A stretch of DNA of 64,000 bases from Stomorhina lunata (Eukaryota; Arthropoda; Insecta; Diptera; Rhiniidae), in assembly GCA_933228675.1 (NCBI GenBank), contig OW121741.1, positions 42,989,080-43,053,079 of the forward strand, in the 5' to 3' direction. The notes under the pieces are model-generated. The model searched no databases and was not told the origin of the DNA. It saw only the letters and a list, made by a program, of their open reading frames with translations. Numbering within the stretch: the first letter of the stretch is position 1; the number at the start of each line of letters is the position of its first letter. Positions 21,545 to 32,548 of this stretch are shown here, piece after piece. The position numbers were made by a program, and so were the translations under genes.

Positions 21545-22333
21545 CACAGTGGTTTATGGACGCTTTTTTAAATAACACTAGTCCATGAGAGGTCGGAAGA
21601 GTGATTGGAGGACCTTCAAAGTTGGTCACCTGAGGGGTTCGACTTTTTCAATAATTTGCCAACATATTTTTGGATAGATTGAAAAGAAATTTTAAACTTA
21701 AGTTGTCCGTGAGAAGATGTACAAAAAATACGCTTACATGTGTAGGTTATCTCCTTTGGCTTTCGAGAGATTTGGGTAAAAAGCATTTTTGGGTTCATTT
21801 TTTACCTACTTTTAAGCTTTTTTAATCTGTTGGACGCATCTCAGCAATTTTTAAGAATATTGCTTAAATTCTTAATAAAATTCTAAATAATTTTTGTGCA
21901 AATTGGTTATAGATATCTTCTTTCGTTTAAAAGTTGAAAACATTCAAATTTGAAATATAAAAAAATATCTCTGTTCACAAATAAAAAAAATTTTCCTTAG
22001 TAGCATAGAAATATTTTTTAAGTTTTTAAAATAAAACATAATGATAATGCGTATAAAACAAATTTCTTGTCAATTGGACATTTGGTCCTCGCACATGCCC
22101 TCTCCAAAAAATGCCAATTTGTAAAAAAAATTTAGTTTAAACAAAAATTTCACAAAAGGCAAATTAACGATTTGAAAAAAATTATAATGTTTATATTTTC
22201 TGACATATCTGTTATTAATTAGAAACGTTTTTTCTGAAAAGCGTTGCAAATAGTGTCACTCTTGCCATTTTTGTAAAAAAAAAACACTTTTCTTAAACTC
22301 CTTTTTCCCGAGTTGGGAATTGGGGAATTTCAA
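21545..22333 (-). repeat. Dispersed repeat D, copy 2 (inverted relative to copy 1)
   Basis: Reverse complement of 2718-3661, with the same order of landmarks from GCACAGTGGTTTA (about 21552) to the TTGGGAATTGGGGAA end (about 22313-22330). It sits between two oppositely oriented copies of the large dispersed repeat. Confidence 0.7.
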
Positions 22334-22496
22334 GTAAGTAAGTAAGTACTAAAATTGAGCTTTTTGCTAAGGTACGAACTTTTGGGATTATTCTTATAAA
22401 TGAATGTGTAGAAAATATTTGTATGATCGCAAAACAAACAGTTTTACTCTCGACAATTTGTATATATTTGACTTTAGTGGTGTAGGGTGTATAGTT

Positions 22497-23093
22497 TTTT
22501 ATAACCTTCATCACCATATGTGGAAAGAGTATTAGAAGTTTTTGCTGATGTATGTAACGCATAGAAATATTTGTCTTAGACCCACCTTTTTAGGCTTAGA
22601 ATCACTTTATGAGTCGATTTAGCGATGTCAATCCGTCCGTCCTTCTGACTGGACGGCTGGCTGGCTAATCAAAGTACAGGTAGAAATTCTAAAGATAATT
22701 TTATGAAATTTGGCACAGATCAGTTTTTTGATAGTGGGCTATTGAAATTCGTCAAAATCGGTCCATTATTTATGGTACCTCCCATAGGTCTCACTTCCCG
22801 GAATTGATATTTTGGCCACAAATATCAATATTTTTCATGAAATTTAAAACAAATACTGCTTATGTAAACTAAAATCGCTGTACCAAATTCGAAAATCGGT
22901 ACACATTTCACCATAACTCTTCTGTCAAAATGCACTAAATGAGACAAAAATCACTAAAACGCTCGTAAATCTGAAGATAATGAGAATTTTGAGTTTATTT
23001 TTTGAATACATAATTTTGTAATCAACTGTAATCAATTTACCAAATTTTGAGATTATCGGTCCACATTTGACCACTCATAAGTCCAAATGAATG
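22497..23093 (-). mobile_element. Dispersed repeat family, inverted copy
   Basis: It reads in reverse from a GATGAAGGTTATAAAAA-type end (about 22497-22515), through the CCGTCCGTCC tract and the family modules, and is cut by a MITE at 23094. With copy B it forms an inverted pair flanking repeat D. Confidence 0.55.
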
Positions 23094-23401
23094 GTAATAA
23101 ATAGTTTTTTGATAAAACCAAAAAATGTTGGTGGGGAAACCTTTCGTCGACGCGTTTCGATGGTTGGTTAGACCATATCATCAGGAGGATTATCCCTAAT
23201 TCTAGACATAGCGAAAACCTCACATTATGTATAATTTGAGGGACTGAATAAATACGAATTATTATTATTATTGTGTCCAACAAATATCAACATAAAGCGA
23301 AGATTATCATCCGAACAGAAACACACAAACATTTTTCAGTTTTATCATTTTTTTATTTCCCCACCAACATTTTTTGGTTTTATCAAAAAACTATTTATTA
23401 C
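23094..23401. mobile_element. MITE with about 46-bp perfect terminal inverted repeats (308 bp)
   Basis: The left end starts GTAATAAATAGTTTTTTGAT and the right end is its exact reverse complement. The interior carries the phrase CGTTTCGATGGTTGGT, shared with 50334-50560, 51775-51963 and 55030-55245. No coding capacity. The target duplication is unclear because the ends are AT-rich. Confidence 0.8.
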
Positions 23402-23970
23402 AATAATAAATAATTGTAATAAATTGGGATTCTTAGTGCAATACACTACAGTAAAACTTTTTAATTAAATGTTTGATGTCCCAAAATTTTGATAAACCTT
23501 TTTAATAATATTTTTTAGTTTTACAATAAAAAAGTGTTAAAAAAAATACGCACTTAAAAAAAATGACTGATGATAATCTCCTGGTCTTTCCCGAATCAAT
23601 GATACTAAACACGTATATAAAGTTTTAATAGTTACTCTTTAAACTCTGAAAATTTTGCCTCCTGTGATGAATGTGCGCATATAATTTTAATAATATTACC
23701 CAACTATTTCAGTTTAATATGAGGGTTGTCAAACTAGAGGTCAAACTAGTACTTTACTAGTACTTAAGTAGTACCAAAAGTACCAGTACTAGTTCCCAAC
23801 TGTAAACTTTCCTATATCGTCTTAATGTTCAAATTAGCATTGAGTGAGTGTTTAGAAAATTACTAGTACCATAGGTTCTAGTAGTGCACTAGTACATTTT
23901 GGTACAATTAGTTGCAATGGAACCAGTTTAGTACTACTACACATTGACTTCATTGGTTGCATCAGAACCA

Positions 23971-24081
23971 GGGGGGTTACTGCGTATTTCGATTCGAAAG
24001 AAACTATTTTCGAAACACAATGCTTAAAGCATACAAATTCGAACAGTTTTATTTTCGAATCGAGATACGCGGTAGCCTCCC
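23971..24081. mobile_element. Hairpin MITE family H, copy 1 (111 bp)
   Basis: Palindromic ends GGGGGGTTACTGCGTA... and ...TACGCGGTAGCCTCCC with TTCGATTCGAAA and TTTTCGAATCGA arms. Copies are at 50790-50900 (same 111-bp length) and 52335-52415 (shorter). All three sit in or near other repeats or in crc introns. Confidence 0.75.
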
Positions 24082-24440
24082 AGTTTATTACTAGTACTAA
24101 TGTATGCAAAAAAGTTCCCATATTGTGGTCCCTTTTTAATTTGTTCCCCTAGTTAAAATTACTCTTAATTATAAATTTTTTAATAGTTTTATTTATTACA
24201 TTAATTAAAACAAATATTAAATTTAATCATGCGATTTAGGTCTTAATTTTTTAGCGTTTTCATTGCTTTCCATATTTTCTTTTTCTAATTTTCCCAAACG
24301 GTTGGTCTTTTGTAGTTGAAAGGCTTTTCTCAAGGCAATGGTCTCGATCGGCAATAGCATCTTAATAATTAAATATGAATGTGCAGAATTTTACGATTAC
24401 GCACAGAATTTAAGATTACATTTTTTTATTTACATACCTA

Positions 24441-24481
24441 TTCTTCTGTTATCCTTGATCCCAGAGGATCATAGGCCTCAA
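24441..24481 (-). mobile_element. 3'-end fragment of the RTE-like LINE
   Basis: About 41 bp resemble, in reverse complement, the 3' terminus of the RTE-like element (compare 42490-42533 and the end of the copy at 43983-45291): TTGAGGCCTATGATCC...GGATAACAGAAGAA. Extreme 5' truncation is typical of LINE insertion. Confidence 0.5.
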
Positions 24482-25232
24482 TACCTTTTAATGCAAAATA
24501 AAAGAATTTATTTGTTTGAGATTCTGCTTTCCATGCGTACCATCAACGTTAAATTCATTTTTATTTTAATTTTTTAAATATTTTATATTTTTTTTATTGT
24601 TTCTTATATTTTCTTTTTTTTTTTTTTTGACGTACAAGCTACACAAATTCAAACTTCAATACAAAAATACAAAATTGTCGTAGGCTTGCCAAGTTGTTTA
24701 TTTTATAACTGAATGTTTAAATTTTTTTAATTGATAAAGCAATCCTTTTTAAAAGAGAAAAGCCGATGAATGAAATTACGTTTTGTATTTAATTATTTTA
24801 TTCTTAAATATATAATTAGAACAAAATATACTTAAATAAATTTAATTTTAAAAGTAGTACCAAAACAGATATAGACGTTCCATTAAAAAAAATTTTATCG
24901 ATCTGCAGGTGGTGCACTAAAACCACTTCGAGTACTAGTACTTTTCTACTAAAGTTTGAAATCCGTTTGCACTAGTACTTGCTGTAGTAGAAAATTACTA
25001 GTAACTTTTAGACAATTGACACTCAATCTCCTACAGGGAATGTTCCTTTACTAATACAAAGTTGTATACCTAATATGTGTATTAGTAGAACTTTTAAAAC
25101 GTTCCTCGTATATGCGTAAACATTCAAATTATTTGTCTTAAGCAGATTATAAACATCTACGTCATTAGGATTGCAGTTGACAGTAGTTGGATGGATGTTG
25201 AAAGTGCATCTATATAGAATTATGGAACAGAG

Positions 25233-26222
25233 ATGCAAACATTGATCATTAATTTAAGTCATTGTGCTGTTTTAATAACTTTTTTGGTTTCCGGGAGTGT
25301 TTTTTATATTAAAGCTATAGTCAAATATCGACCGATTCCTATAAAATTTGATATACTGACGAATAGTTGCGTAAAACTTCTCTATTCTAAATTAAGTCGT
25401 CATAGCTATTACAATTGCATTCAATTTATCAGCATTAATGTGTTTCCCGGGGCGGGGTTATATGGGAGCTCTATCAAAATTTCAACCGATTTCCTCCATT
25501 TTCAATACACAACTTTTTCAAGATATCGAAAATTGTTTGGTAAAATTTTGTCCCTCTAGCTCTTTTCGCGCTTTTATCTTTCTTCTTTTTGTATTTTTGT
25601 GTTTCCGTAAGTTTTTTATATGTGAGCTATGGTCACACTGGCTGGCATTGATATAAGACTTCCTTGTGCTAAATTTAGTGGCTAAAGCTTTTACAGTTTA
25701 TTAGTTATTGGCATTTAAGTATATTTTAGGTGGAATTTAGGCTGTTTTCGTAAGTTTCTTGTATGGGAGCTATGGTTAAATGCGAACCGATTTCGATGAA
25801 ATTTTATATGCTGTCTACTATATAAAAAGATTAATATCTTGTTGTATGTGTTAATCAAATAAGAAATAAATAAATAAAATAAATTTTATCATCATAGCTG
25901 TGATAATTGGTCAAGCGATTAGCATAGACGATGTTATACTGGAGCTATTATCAAACGAAAAACGATTTTGCCCGATTTCAATACCAAAATTTTCCAAGAA
26001 ATGAAGAATATTTATACCAAATTTCAGTGACCTATATCCTTTCCTTGAGGTTTTATCGTGCCGACAACAGACAGACAGGCATACGGACAGACAGACGGAC
26101 ATCGCTCAATCGTCTTAGAATTCATAAGAATTCAGAATATACTTCAATTTTGATTTTTGAGCCAATATTAAGGAAATTACAAACGGAATGACAATCTCAA
26201 TTTTGATTGTGGGTATAAAAAC
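25233..26222 (-). mobile_element. Dispersed repeat family (GTGGGTATAAAAA subfamily), inverted copy
   Basis: It carries the modules TATGGGAGCT(A/C)TGGT, a GACA/GACG tract at about 26068-26100, GACATCGCTCAATCG, and the end GATTGTGGGTATAAAAA (about 26206-26222). It matches 28994-30240, 43499-46200 and 55600-56450 in the opposite or same sense. Non-coding. Confidence 0.6.
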
Positions 26223-26394
26223 AGCACATAATTATGAAATAAAAGTGCGTGATAAATAGGTACAGTGGTTCAAACGTATAATCGGAGATCGGTATAGCAC
26301 TTAGTTTAAGTGCTTTTATAACAAGATCTTTTTTAATAAAAAAATTCTTCTTGATTTAATTCGGTATAAAAATTATTTTATTTGTCTATAAAAC

Positions 26395-27108
26395 CATGAA
26401 ATAAATATTACAGGAAGTGCCAGTTTCTTTTTATTTTGTAAACATTAACCATTTGACAAGAAAGAATATCTGAAGTTTACTCGAAAAATGAGGCTACCTT
26501 ACTTTCAAAAAAAAATCCCATTTACACTCAGAAAAAAAATGAACTAGAATTTAGGAAAATTTACTAAATTTGAGGAAAACATGGTTGTCGAATGGCGCCA
26601 AAGCCATATTTTACAGCAATTAAGTAAAAAATTACCCTATTTCACTTGTAGAGTTTGGGGAAACTAAGTAAGTACAGTTTTTGAACTGAGATCCACAAAA
26701 TTGCTCTTAGTGGGTGTTTTCATGACATGTTTTCAAAGTCTATCGAGTTCTTCCCTAAACTTTTAGGAACACGAGCTGTGAATATTATCGCAGTTTGCCC
26801 GTAATTCGTTTTTCAGTTAAACACACGAAATATTTTTTAATTTAATGATATAATTGAGATCTTATGTGTTTTATCATCTACAAAGCTAAAAACTACAAAT
26901 TTTATTACACTATTTATTGAAAATATTAGTTATTTTAAGAGTTATTTATTTTTTTTTTCAAACTACACATTTTAGTTTACAAATTTCCATAAAATAACCT
27001 ACGAGTGTGGCAACGATCTGTGTAATATGGACAAAATAAACAAACTTCAAAGATATTCTTTATAGTCAAAAATTTTGAAGTGGCACTTCCTTTAATATTT
27101 ATTTCATG
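26395..27108. mobile_element. P-like MITE (714 bp) with 8-bp duplication TATAAAAC
   Basis: TATAAAAC occurs at 26387-26394 and 27109-27116. The ends are CATGAAATAAATATTA... and the near-perfect reverse complement over 28 bp, differing by one base. The CATGA start and 8-bp duplication fit P-element-type termini; hAT is the other 8-bp option. It is inserted in the left inverted end of the Tc1 element. No coding frame. Confidence 0.85.
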
Positions 27109-27239
27109 TATAAAACCATAAAAGAGGAAAAATTTTTTTCATAAAAAAACAAAAAATAACAAAAATAATTTATATTTTGAGATCAAACGAATAATCGGAC
27201 ACAATTTATTATTGTGTCCGATTATTCGTTCGACATGGG

Positions 27240-27662
27240 GGAGGGTCTGGAAATTTCCATTTCATAGATGGAAAAATGGACAATTTTGTCTATTTAGATA
27301 TTTTAAAGCAAAATGTTAATCAGAGCGCAGAAAAACTTGGAATTTTAAACAAGTTTGCTTTCTACAAAGACAATGACCCTAAGCACACATCTGCTGTTGC
27401 GAAGCTCTGGCTGATCCAACCCTGCCCTAAGCTGTTGAGTCCTCCCCCACAATCCCCAGACTTAAATGTTATAGAGCATTTATGGTTTGAACTAGGTCGT
27501 AGAGTGTATAAAAACAGCTACAACAAAATAACTGAACTAAAATCAGCGTTGCTACATGAGTGGAAGAATATTCCGTCGGAAATGTGCTCCAATTTGGTCA
27601 ATTCGATGCAAAACAGACTCAGAAAAGTTATTGAATCCAAAGGATATGCTACGAAATATTAA
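27240..27662 (+). pseudogene. Tc1-type transposase, C-terminal fragment
   Basis: The frame is open from about 27240, and the ATG at 27276 is internal to the homologous segment (upstream HFIDGKMDN is typical Tc1 sequence). Visible are the second catalytic Asp in DNDPKHTS and the third catalytic residue (Glu) in PDLNVIEHLWFE, the DD34E arrangement. The C-terminus is complete. The paired-type DNA-binding domain and first Asp are missing, so this is a non-autonomous remnant. Confidence 0.88.
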
Positions 27663-28116
27663 TTGTTTTTCTAAGTTGTTAAAAAGTCTGCATTTATTAT
27701 TGTGTCCGATTATTCGTTTGATCTCAAAATATGAATTATTATTGTTATTTTTTGTTTTCTTATGAAAAAAATTGTTGTTTTTTCTCTTTTTTGGTTTTAT
27801 AGACAAATAAAATAATTTTTATAGCGAAATAAATCAAAAAGAATTTTTTTATTAAAAAAGATCTTATTATAAAAGCACTTAAACTAAGTGTGATACCGAT
27901 GTCCGATTATACATTTGAACCACTGTATATGTTTAATGAAAAACCTTCAAATTTTGAATTAAATATTTCCCATTAACACTTTTTCTATTTTTTACTAACA
28001 ACAAATTAAAATACTTCAAAAATACTAGTATCAATTCCATTATCATACTAACATAAATACTCAAAACTAATACTCCAAAATTAACCACAACACACCCATA
28101 CATGTTTCTTTCTTAC

Positions 28117-28118
28117 AG
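28117..28118 (+). other. Predicted 3' splice site directly before the F-box gene 1 ATG
   Basis: A pyrimidine-rich tract ends TTTCTTACAG and the next base is the A of the ATG. The paralogue at 38778 has the same arrangement, which supports a 5' UTR intron. Confidence 0.6.
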
Positions 28119-28793
28119 ATGAATCCTTCCAGTAAAACGCTATTAGATTTAAACGATGACTGTCTAATCGAAATATTACAATATTTAACGATAAATGATA
28201 CATTCAATCTAATGATTTTACATCCCAGATTCCAAGAGGTTTGCTACGAGAGAATCGCACAATTAAAACATTTGGAAGTAAATTTACGTGATGAAACTGA
28301 TATTGAAAAATGGAAGCTGGAAATAATTGGCCAAAATCTAAGAAGTCTTTATATAACTGCTGGTTATTCACTGCCAACAGATTCTGTACTTCATTATCTC
28401 CAGCCGATCTGTTCGAAGGCAACTCAACTAAAGAATATAAAATTGCAATACCTGCATTTCGATGAAGAATGTCAAAAATGTCTACTCGCTATTGCTGAAA
28501 AGATAGAAGATTTAAATCTCAACTATTCACAATTAACTGATGAAATATTGGGTCCTATTTTGGAAAATTGTCGGAATCTTAAATATCTGTCCTTGTTAGG
28601 AAACTATACATTAAAATGTGAATCATTATTTAAGTATTTAAAATCCAGACCCTTGAAGGAGGTTCAGGTAGAAGAAAATGCTTTTTCTCGGGATGCTATT
28701 CAAACTTATATTGCCGAAAATCCTCAGGTCTCAGTTAAAGTATACTCGCAAGGTCGTTTAAATTTCAATGTTTATGGTCCATCCATGGAATAA
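28119..28793 (+). CDS. F-box protein 1 (F-box/LRR-like), probable SCF substrate adaptor
   Basis: The 224-residue protein starts with an F-box (about residues 7-50: LLDLNDDCLIEILQYL then F..L....RF..VCYERI), which binds Skp1. The rest is built of degenerate leucine-rich repeats (IKLQYLHF, IEDLNLNYSQLTDE, LKYLSLLGNYTLKCESL). F-box/LRR proteins recruit substrates to SCF ubiquitin ligases; the substrate is unknown. The ATG follows a splice acceptor, so at least one upstream non-coding exon is likely. AATAAA lies at 28950-28955. A full-length paralogue lies at 38778-39467 in the same orientation. The specific orthologue was not recognised. Confidence 0.85.
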   Translation: MNPSSKTLLDLNDDCLIEILQYLTINDTFNLMILHPRFQEVCYERIAQLKHLEVNLRDETDIEKWKLEIIGQNLRSLYITAGYSLPTDSVLHYLQPICSKATQLKNIKLQYLHFDEECQKCLLAIAEKIEDLNLNYSQLTDEILGPILENCRNLKYLSLLGNYTLKCESLFKYLKSRPLKEVQVEENAFSRDAIQTYIAENPQVSVKVYSQGRLNFNVYGPSME

Positions 28794-30486
28794 GCTTCCG
28801 TTGTAGTAAAATAATTGATCGAATTGCTGCGGTAACTTTATAAATCTAGACAGCCCCAGATTATATTTAAAGTTTTAAATATGTATTATATAACAATTTT
28901 ACAATTAAATAATGTGCAATAGAAATTTTTATGTATTTTAAAGACAACCAATAAATTTTAATAGTCGAGAATTTTTAATATTGAATGATGGTATTTTTAT
29001 ACCCACCATCAAAAAGAATGGGGGGTATATTGAGATTTTCATTCCGTTTGTAATTTCCTTAATATTGGCTCAAAAATCAAAAACGATATATATTCTGAAT
29101 CCTTATGAAATTCTAAGACGATTGAGCGATGTTCGTCTGTCTGTATGTCTGTCTGTTAAAATCAAGATAACGCCTAAACGAAAGGAGCTAACTCACTGAA
29201 ACTTAATAAAAATATTCTTCATCTCTGTGAAAATTTTGGTATTGAAATCGGGCCAAATCGGTTCACATTTGACCATAGCTCTAGTATAACCTCGTCTAGG
29301 TTAATCGCTTATTTGTTAATAAATGACAAATTATAACAGCTATGGTGATAAAATTTGGTATATAGAAGTCTTACATAAGCCTCTTACATAAGCATATAAA
29401 ATTTCATCAAAATCGGTTGACATTTAGTCATAGCTTCCATACAAAGAACTTACGGAAACAGCCAAAATTTCACCTAAAAATCGGTCATCATTTGACCATA
29501 GCTCCCATATAAAAAACTTACGGAAACACAAAAATACAAAAAGAAAAGGGTGTTTATGTCCGTCTGTCCGTCAGATAAAAGCGCAATAGCGCCGAAAAGG
29601 GTTACAGCAACAAAATTTTACAAAAGGAAGTTTTAAGTGAATGCCAGCCAGTGTGCAAAATTTTGTTACAAACGGTTACTATTTGACCATAGCTCCCATA
29701 TCAAAAAACACAAAAATACAAAAGGAAAATACGGTTTATGTCCATCTTTCCGTCAGAGAAAAGCGCGATAGCTCCTTAACTACAAGAGCTAGAGAGACAA
29801 AATTTAGCAAAAGTATTTAAGATATGTTATAGAAATTGTGTTTTGAAAATGGGTAAAATCGGTTCCCATTTAGTTAGAGCTGATAAATTGAATAAAATTG
29901 TAAAATCTATGACTACTAAATTTAGAACAGAGAAGTTTTATGCAACTTTCAGTCAGTATGTCAAATTTTATAGGAATCGGCCCATTTCTGACCATAGCTT
30001 TCATATAAAAACCGCTTCCGGTAACCACTAAAATGCCACAAACGCCAGTTAAATTAAATTATAAACTATTTCAGCTATGGCCACTAAGTTTTGCACAACT
30101 AAACTTTATATTAATACCAGCCAGTATATTAAATTTTGTAACAATAGGTCAACATTTGGCTATAGTTCTTTTATATATATATAACATCCCCTTTTTATAT
30201 CTACAATCAAAAAGATTTCGAGGTACATATTAAGATTGCATTTACGCTATTTAATCTATCAATCAATGTTAGGTCCAGATTTTATACACGGTAGATGCAT
30301 TAGGAACTCCGAACAAAATATACGAACCTGCCGTGTTGCTATCAACATGTTTATCGTTGTGCCATAAACATGTTGATAGCAACACGACTTATTGATGTAA
30401 AACTATATTCGGTTATGGAACAGCATTTTGTTCAAGGTAAATACTTGGAAAACCACTTAGATACTTTTAAATGTTGAACTGTAGTA

Positions 30487-31745
30487 ATGGGTATTTTTTT
30501 TAGAGGTTTAGAACTTCGAATTGAAAAAAACACAAGAAAATCGTTTTAATGTCCATCAATTTGGCTTTATTGGAATGATAATTTTATGCCATTAATGTTT
30601 AAATATGATTTCGGGCATGTGGCCGCCGCGGCTGGCTCGAATAAAGTCAATTCTACAGGTCCAATTTTCAACTACTTTTTCGAGCATATGGGGCCGTATG
30701 TTGGCAATAACGCCACGAATGTTGGCTTCCAAGTCCCCTAACGTTTCTGGTTTGTTGGCGTAGACGAGCGACTTCACATATCCCCAAAGAAAATAATCCA
30801 GTGGTGTCAAATCGCACGATCTTGGTGGCCAATTGACAGGTCCATTCCGCGAAATTATGCTCTCATCGAATGTTTCCTTCAATAAATCAATTGTGACGTG
30901 CGATGTGTGGCATGTAGCGCCGTCTTGTTGGAACCACAACTCATCCACATTCATGCCATCCAATTGGGGAACAAAATAGTCGGTTATCATGGCTCTATAC
31001 CGGTCTCCATTTATGGTAACTGACTCTCCAGCATTATTTCGGAAGAAGTATGGCCCAATGACTCCACCAGCCCATAGAGCACACCAAACAGTCAGTTTTT
31101 GTGGATGTAATGGCGTCTCAAGGGTCTCATGTGGATTCTCTTCACTCCAAATGCGGCAATTTTGCTTGTTGACGTAGCCATTCAACCAAAAATGAGCCTC
31201 ATCACTGAACAAAATTTTGCGATGAAAATCAGCATCGAGATCAATCTCATTTTCGGCCCATACACCAAAATCACGACGCATTGCATGGTCTGGCGGCTTT
31301 AATTCTTGCACAAGCTGGATCTTGTAAGGTCGCAAGCCAAGATCTTTGCGCAAAATCTTTCATAAAGTTGATGGACAAAGCTCCAATTGCTGTGCACGGT
31401 GACGAATCGATTCATTCGGGTCCTCTTCAACACTTTGCTCTACAGCGGCAATTGTTTCTAGAGTAAACGTAGTGCGAAAACGATCCATGGTTAACCGAAT
31501 TAATTGCTCTGATGGACAATTATGTCGACCATAAAATGGACGGAGCTTGCGGTAAACTTCGCGAACTGAACCATTATTTTCGAAATAAATTTGCACGATT
31601 TGCAAGCGTTGTTCTTTTGTCAACCTGTTCATGATGAAATGGCAAACCAAACTAAATATTAATCACTTGACAGCTGACAAAATGGCCGCCAGTTAAAAAA
31701 GTGATGCCAACTTAAAGTTCTATACCTCAATAAAAAAACACCCGA
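30487..31745 (-). mobile_element. Mariner-family element 1 (1.26 kb)
   Basis: TA lies at 30485-30486 and 31746-31747. Similar inverted ends run ATGGGTATTTTTTTTAGAGG... and ...CAATAAAAAAACACCCGA, with TAGAACTT further in. The size is typical. It encodes one transposase frame with a single stop. The flanks resemble a continuous sequence at 48880-48960 (ACTTTTAAAT..TTGAACT..GAAACCGAATTT), which may represent an empty site. Confidence 0.85.
30592..31650 (-). pseudogene. Mariner-family transposase, one in-frame stop
   Basis: The frame starts at ATG 31648-31650 (MNRLTKEQRL, helix-turn-helix region) and is continuous in phase to 30592 apart from one TGA (31360-31362). The protein would be about 350 residues. 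Catalytic motifs: SDEAHF (first Asp), QQDGATCHT (second Asp) and PPRSCDLTP (third Asp), with 36 residues between the second and third, longer than the 34 of classic mariner. The stop lies between the DNA-binding and catalytic parts, so this copy is probably inactive. A related copy is at 34304. Confidence 0.88.
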
Positions 31746-31902
31746 TACTTATACCACTGCAACCGAATTTAGTCCAAATATATTTCCAACAATACCACAT
31801 TTGGTCAACATTTTGAATTAGCTGCACTTTCGTATAAATTGATGGTGGGTATACAAGATTCGGCACAGCCGAATATTATACTCTTACTTGTTAGTATTAT
31901 AA

Positions 31903-32548
31903 ACAAGTAAGAAAAGCTATAGTCGCTCAAGCCGACTATATGATACCCTTTACTACTAAGGTCAAATATGGACCAACAATTTAACACATTTTCCTTAAGT
32001 CAAAAAGATACATATATGGTCTATGTGCCATTTTTTTCAAAATTTAAATAGATTTATTCTATTTCAGGCTAAGGACCTGATATGGGAGCTAGGGTCAATT
32101 GTGGATCGATTGTTACCAAATTTCGGTTACATTTATTAATACTTAACTGTGCTAAGGTTTAGTAATAAAATACAATTATTTTAAGATTTATAAGCATTTG
32201 TGACTTTCTGAGTATTTAAAAGACTTTTGAGAATGTGTCCTGTATGGTCAAATATGGGCCGATTCCTACGAAATTATGTACATTGATCTATATTACCATA
32301 ACGAATATTTATGCTGAATATTATTAAAGGGTCAAAAAGTCTATTCCGGGAAGGCAATCCTATAAGAGGTACCCGAAATAGTGATCCGATTTTGTACTTT
32401 GATAACAAGCTTACATGGATATCCAGCCAGCCGGACAGACATCTTTAAAACAACTCAGAGAGTGATTCTGAGTCGATCGGTATGCTAAAAGGTGGGTCTC
32501 ACCTCAGCACAAACTTAATATACCCTATGGTGGTGAAGGGTATAAAAA
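31903..32548 (+). mobile_element. Dispersed repeat family, short copy
   Basis: It starts ACAAGTAAGAAAAGCTATAG, with GATACCCTTTACTACTAAGG, and ends CCTATGGTGGTGAAGGGTATAAAAAA. It abuts the previous copy head to head, only 11 bp apart. It is about 0.65 kb, so it is internally deleted relative to copy A. Confidence 0.65.

Larger units (their letters stand above)
23402..25232. other. Repeat-rich spacer with ACTAGTAC motifs, no gene
   Basis: Apart from the hairpin MITE and the LINE fragment, two stretches rich in ACTAGTAC (about 23735-23970 and 24925-25010) look like parts of one interrupted element in inverted orientation. Short frames here are low-complexity. Confidence 0.4.
26263..27925 (+). 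mobile_element. Decayed Tc1-type transposon with long inverted ends, carrying a nested MITE
   Basis: TA duplications lie at 26261-26262 and 27926-27927. The ends start CAGTGGTTCAAACGTATAAT and its near reverse complement, and the inverted similarity runs about 230 bp on each side once the nested insert is removed. The centre holds only the C-terminal half of a Tc1 transposase. Inner palindromic copies of AATAATCGGACACAAT (about 27190-27235 and 27695-27722) suggest secondary ends. Without the 714-bp insert and its duplication the element is about 0.94 kb. Confidence 0.85.
28994..31891 (-). mobile_element. Dispersed repeat family (GTGGGTATAAAAA subfamily), copy interrupted by a mariner
   Basis: On the plus strand it starts TTTTTATACCCACCATC and ends GGTGGGTATACAAGATTCGG, GCACAGCCGAATATTATA and CTTACTTGT, the reverse complement of the ACAAGTAAGA end of copy A. 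It therefore links the two subfamilies. A mariner is inserted at 30487-31745. It contains CTGTCTGTC tracts and repeated CCATAGCTCCCATA modules; frames are not genes. Confidence 0.6.

Noticed and set aside
25911..26191. Frames over the GACA/GACG tract
   Set aside because: Simple-sequence translation (CLSVCLSV), part of the dispersed repeat family.
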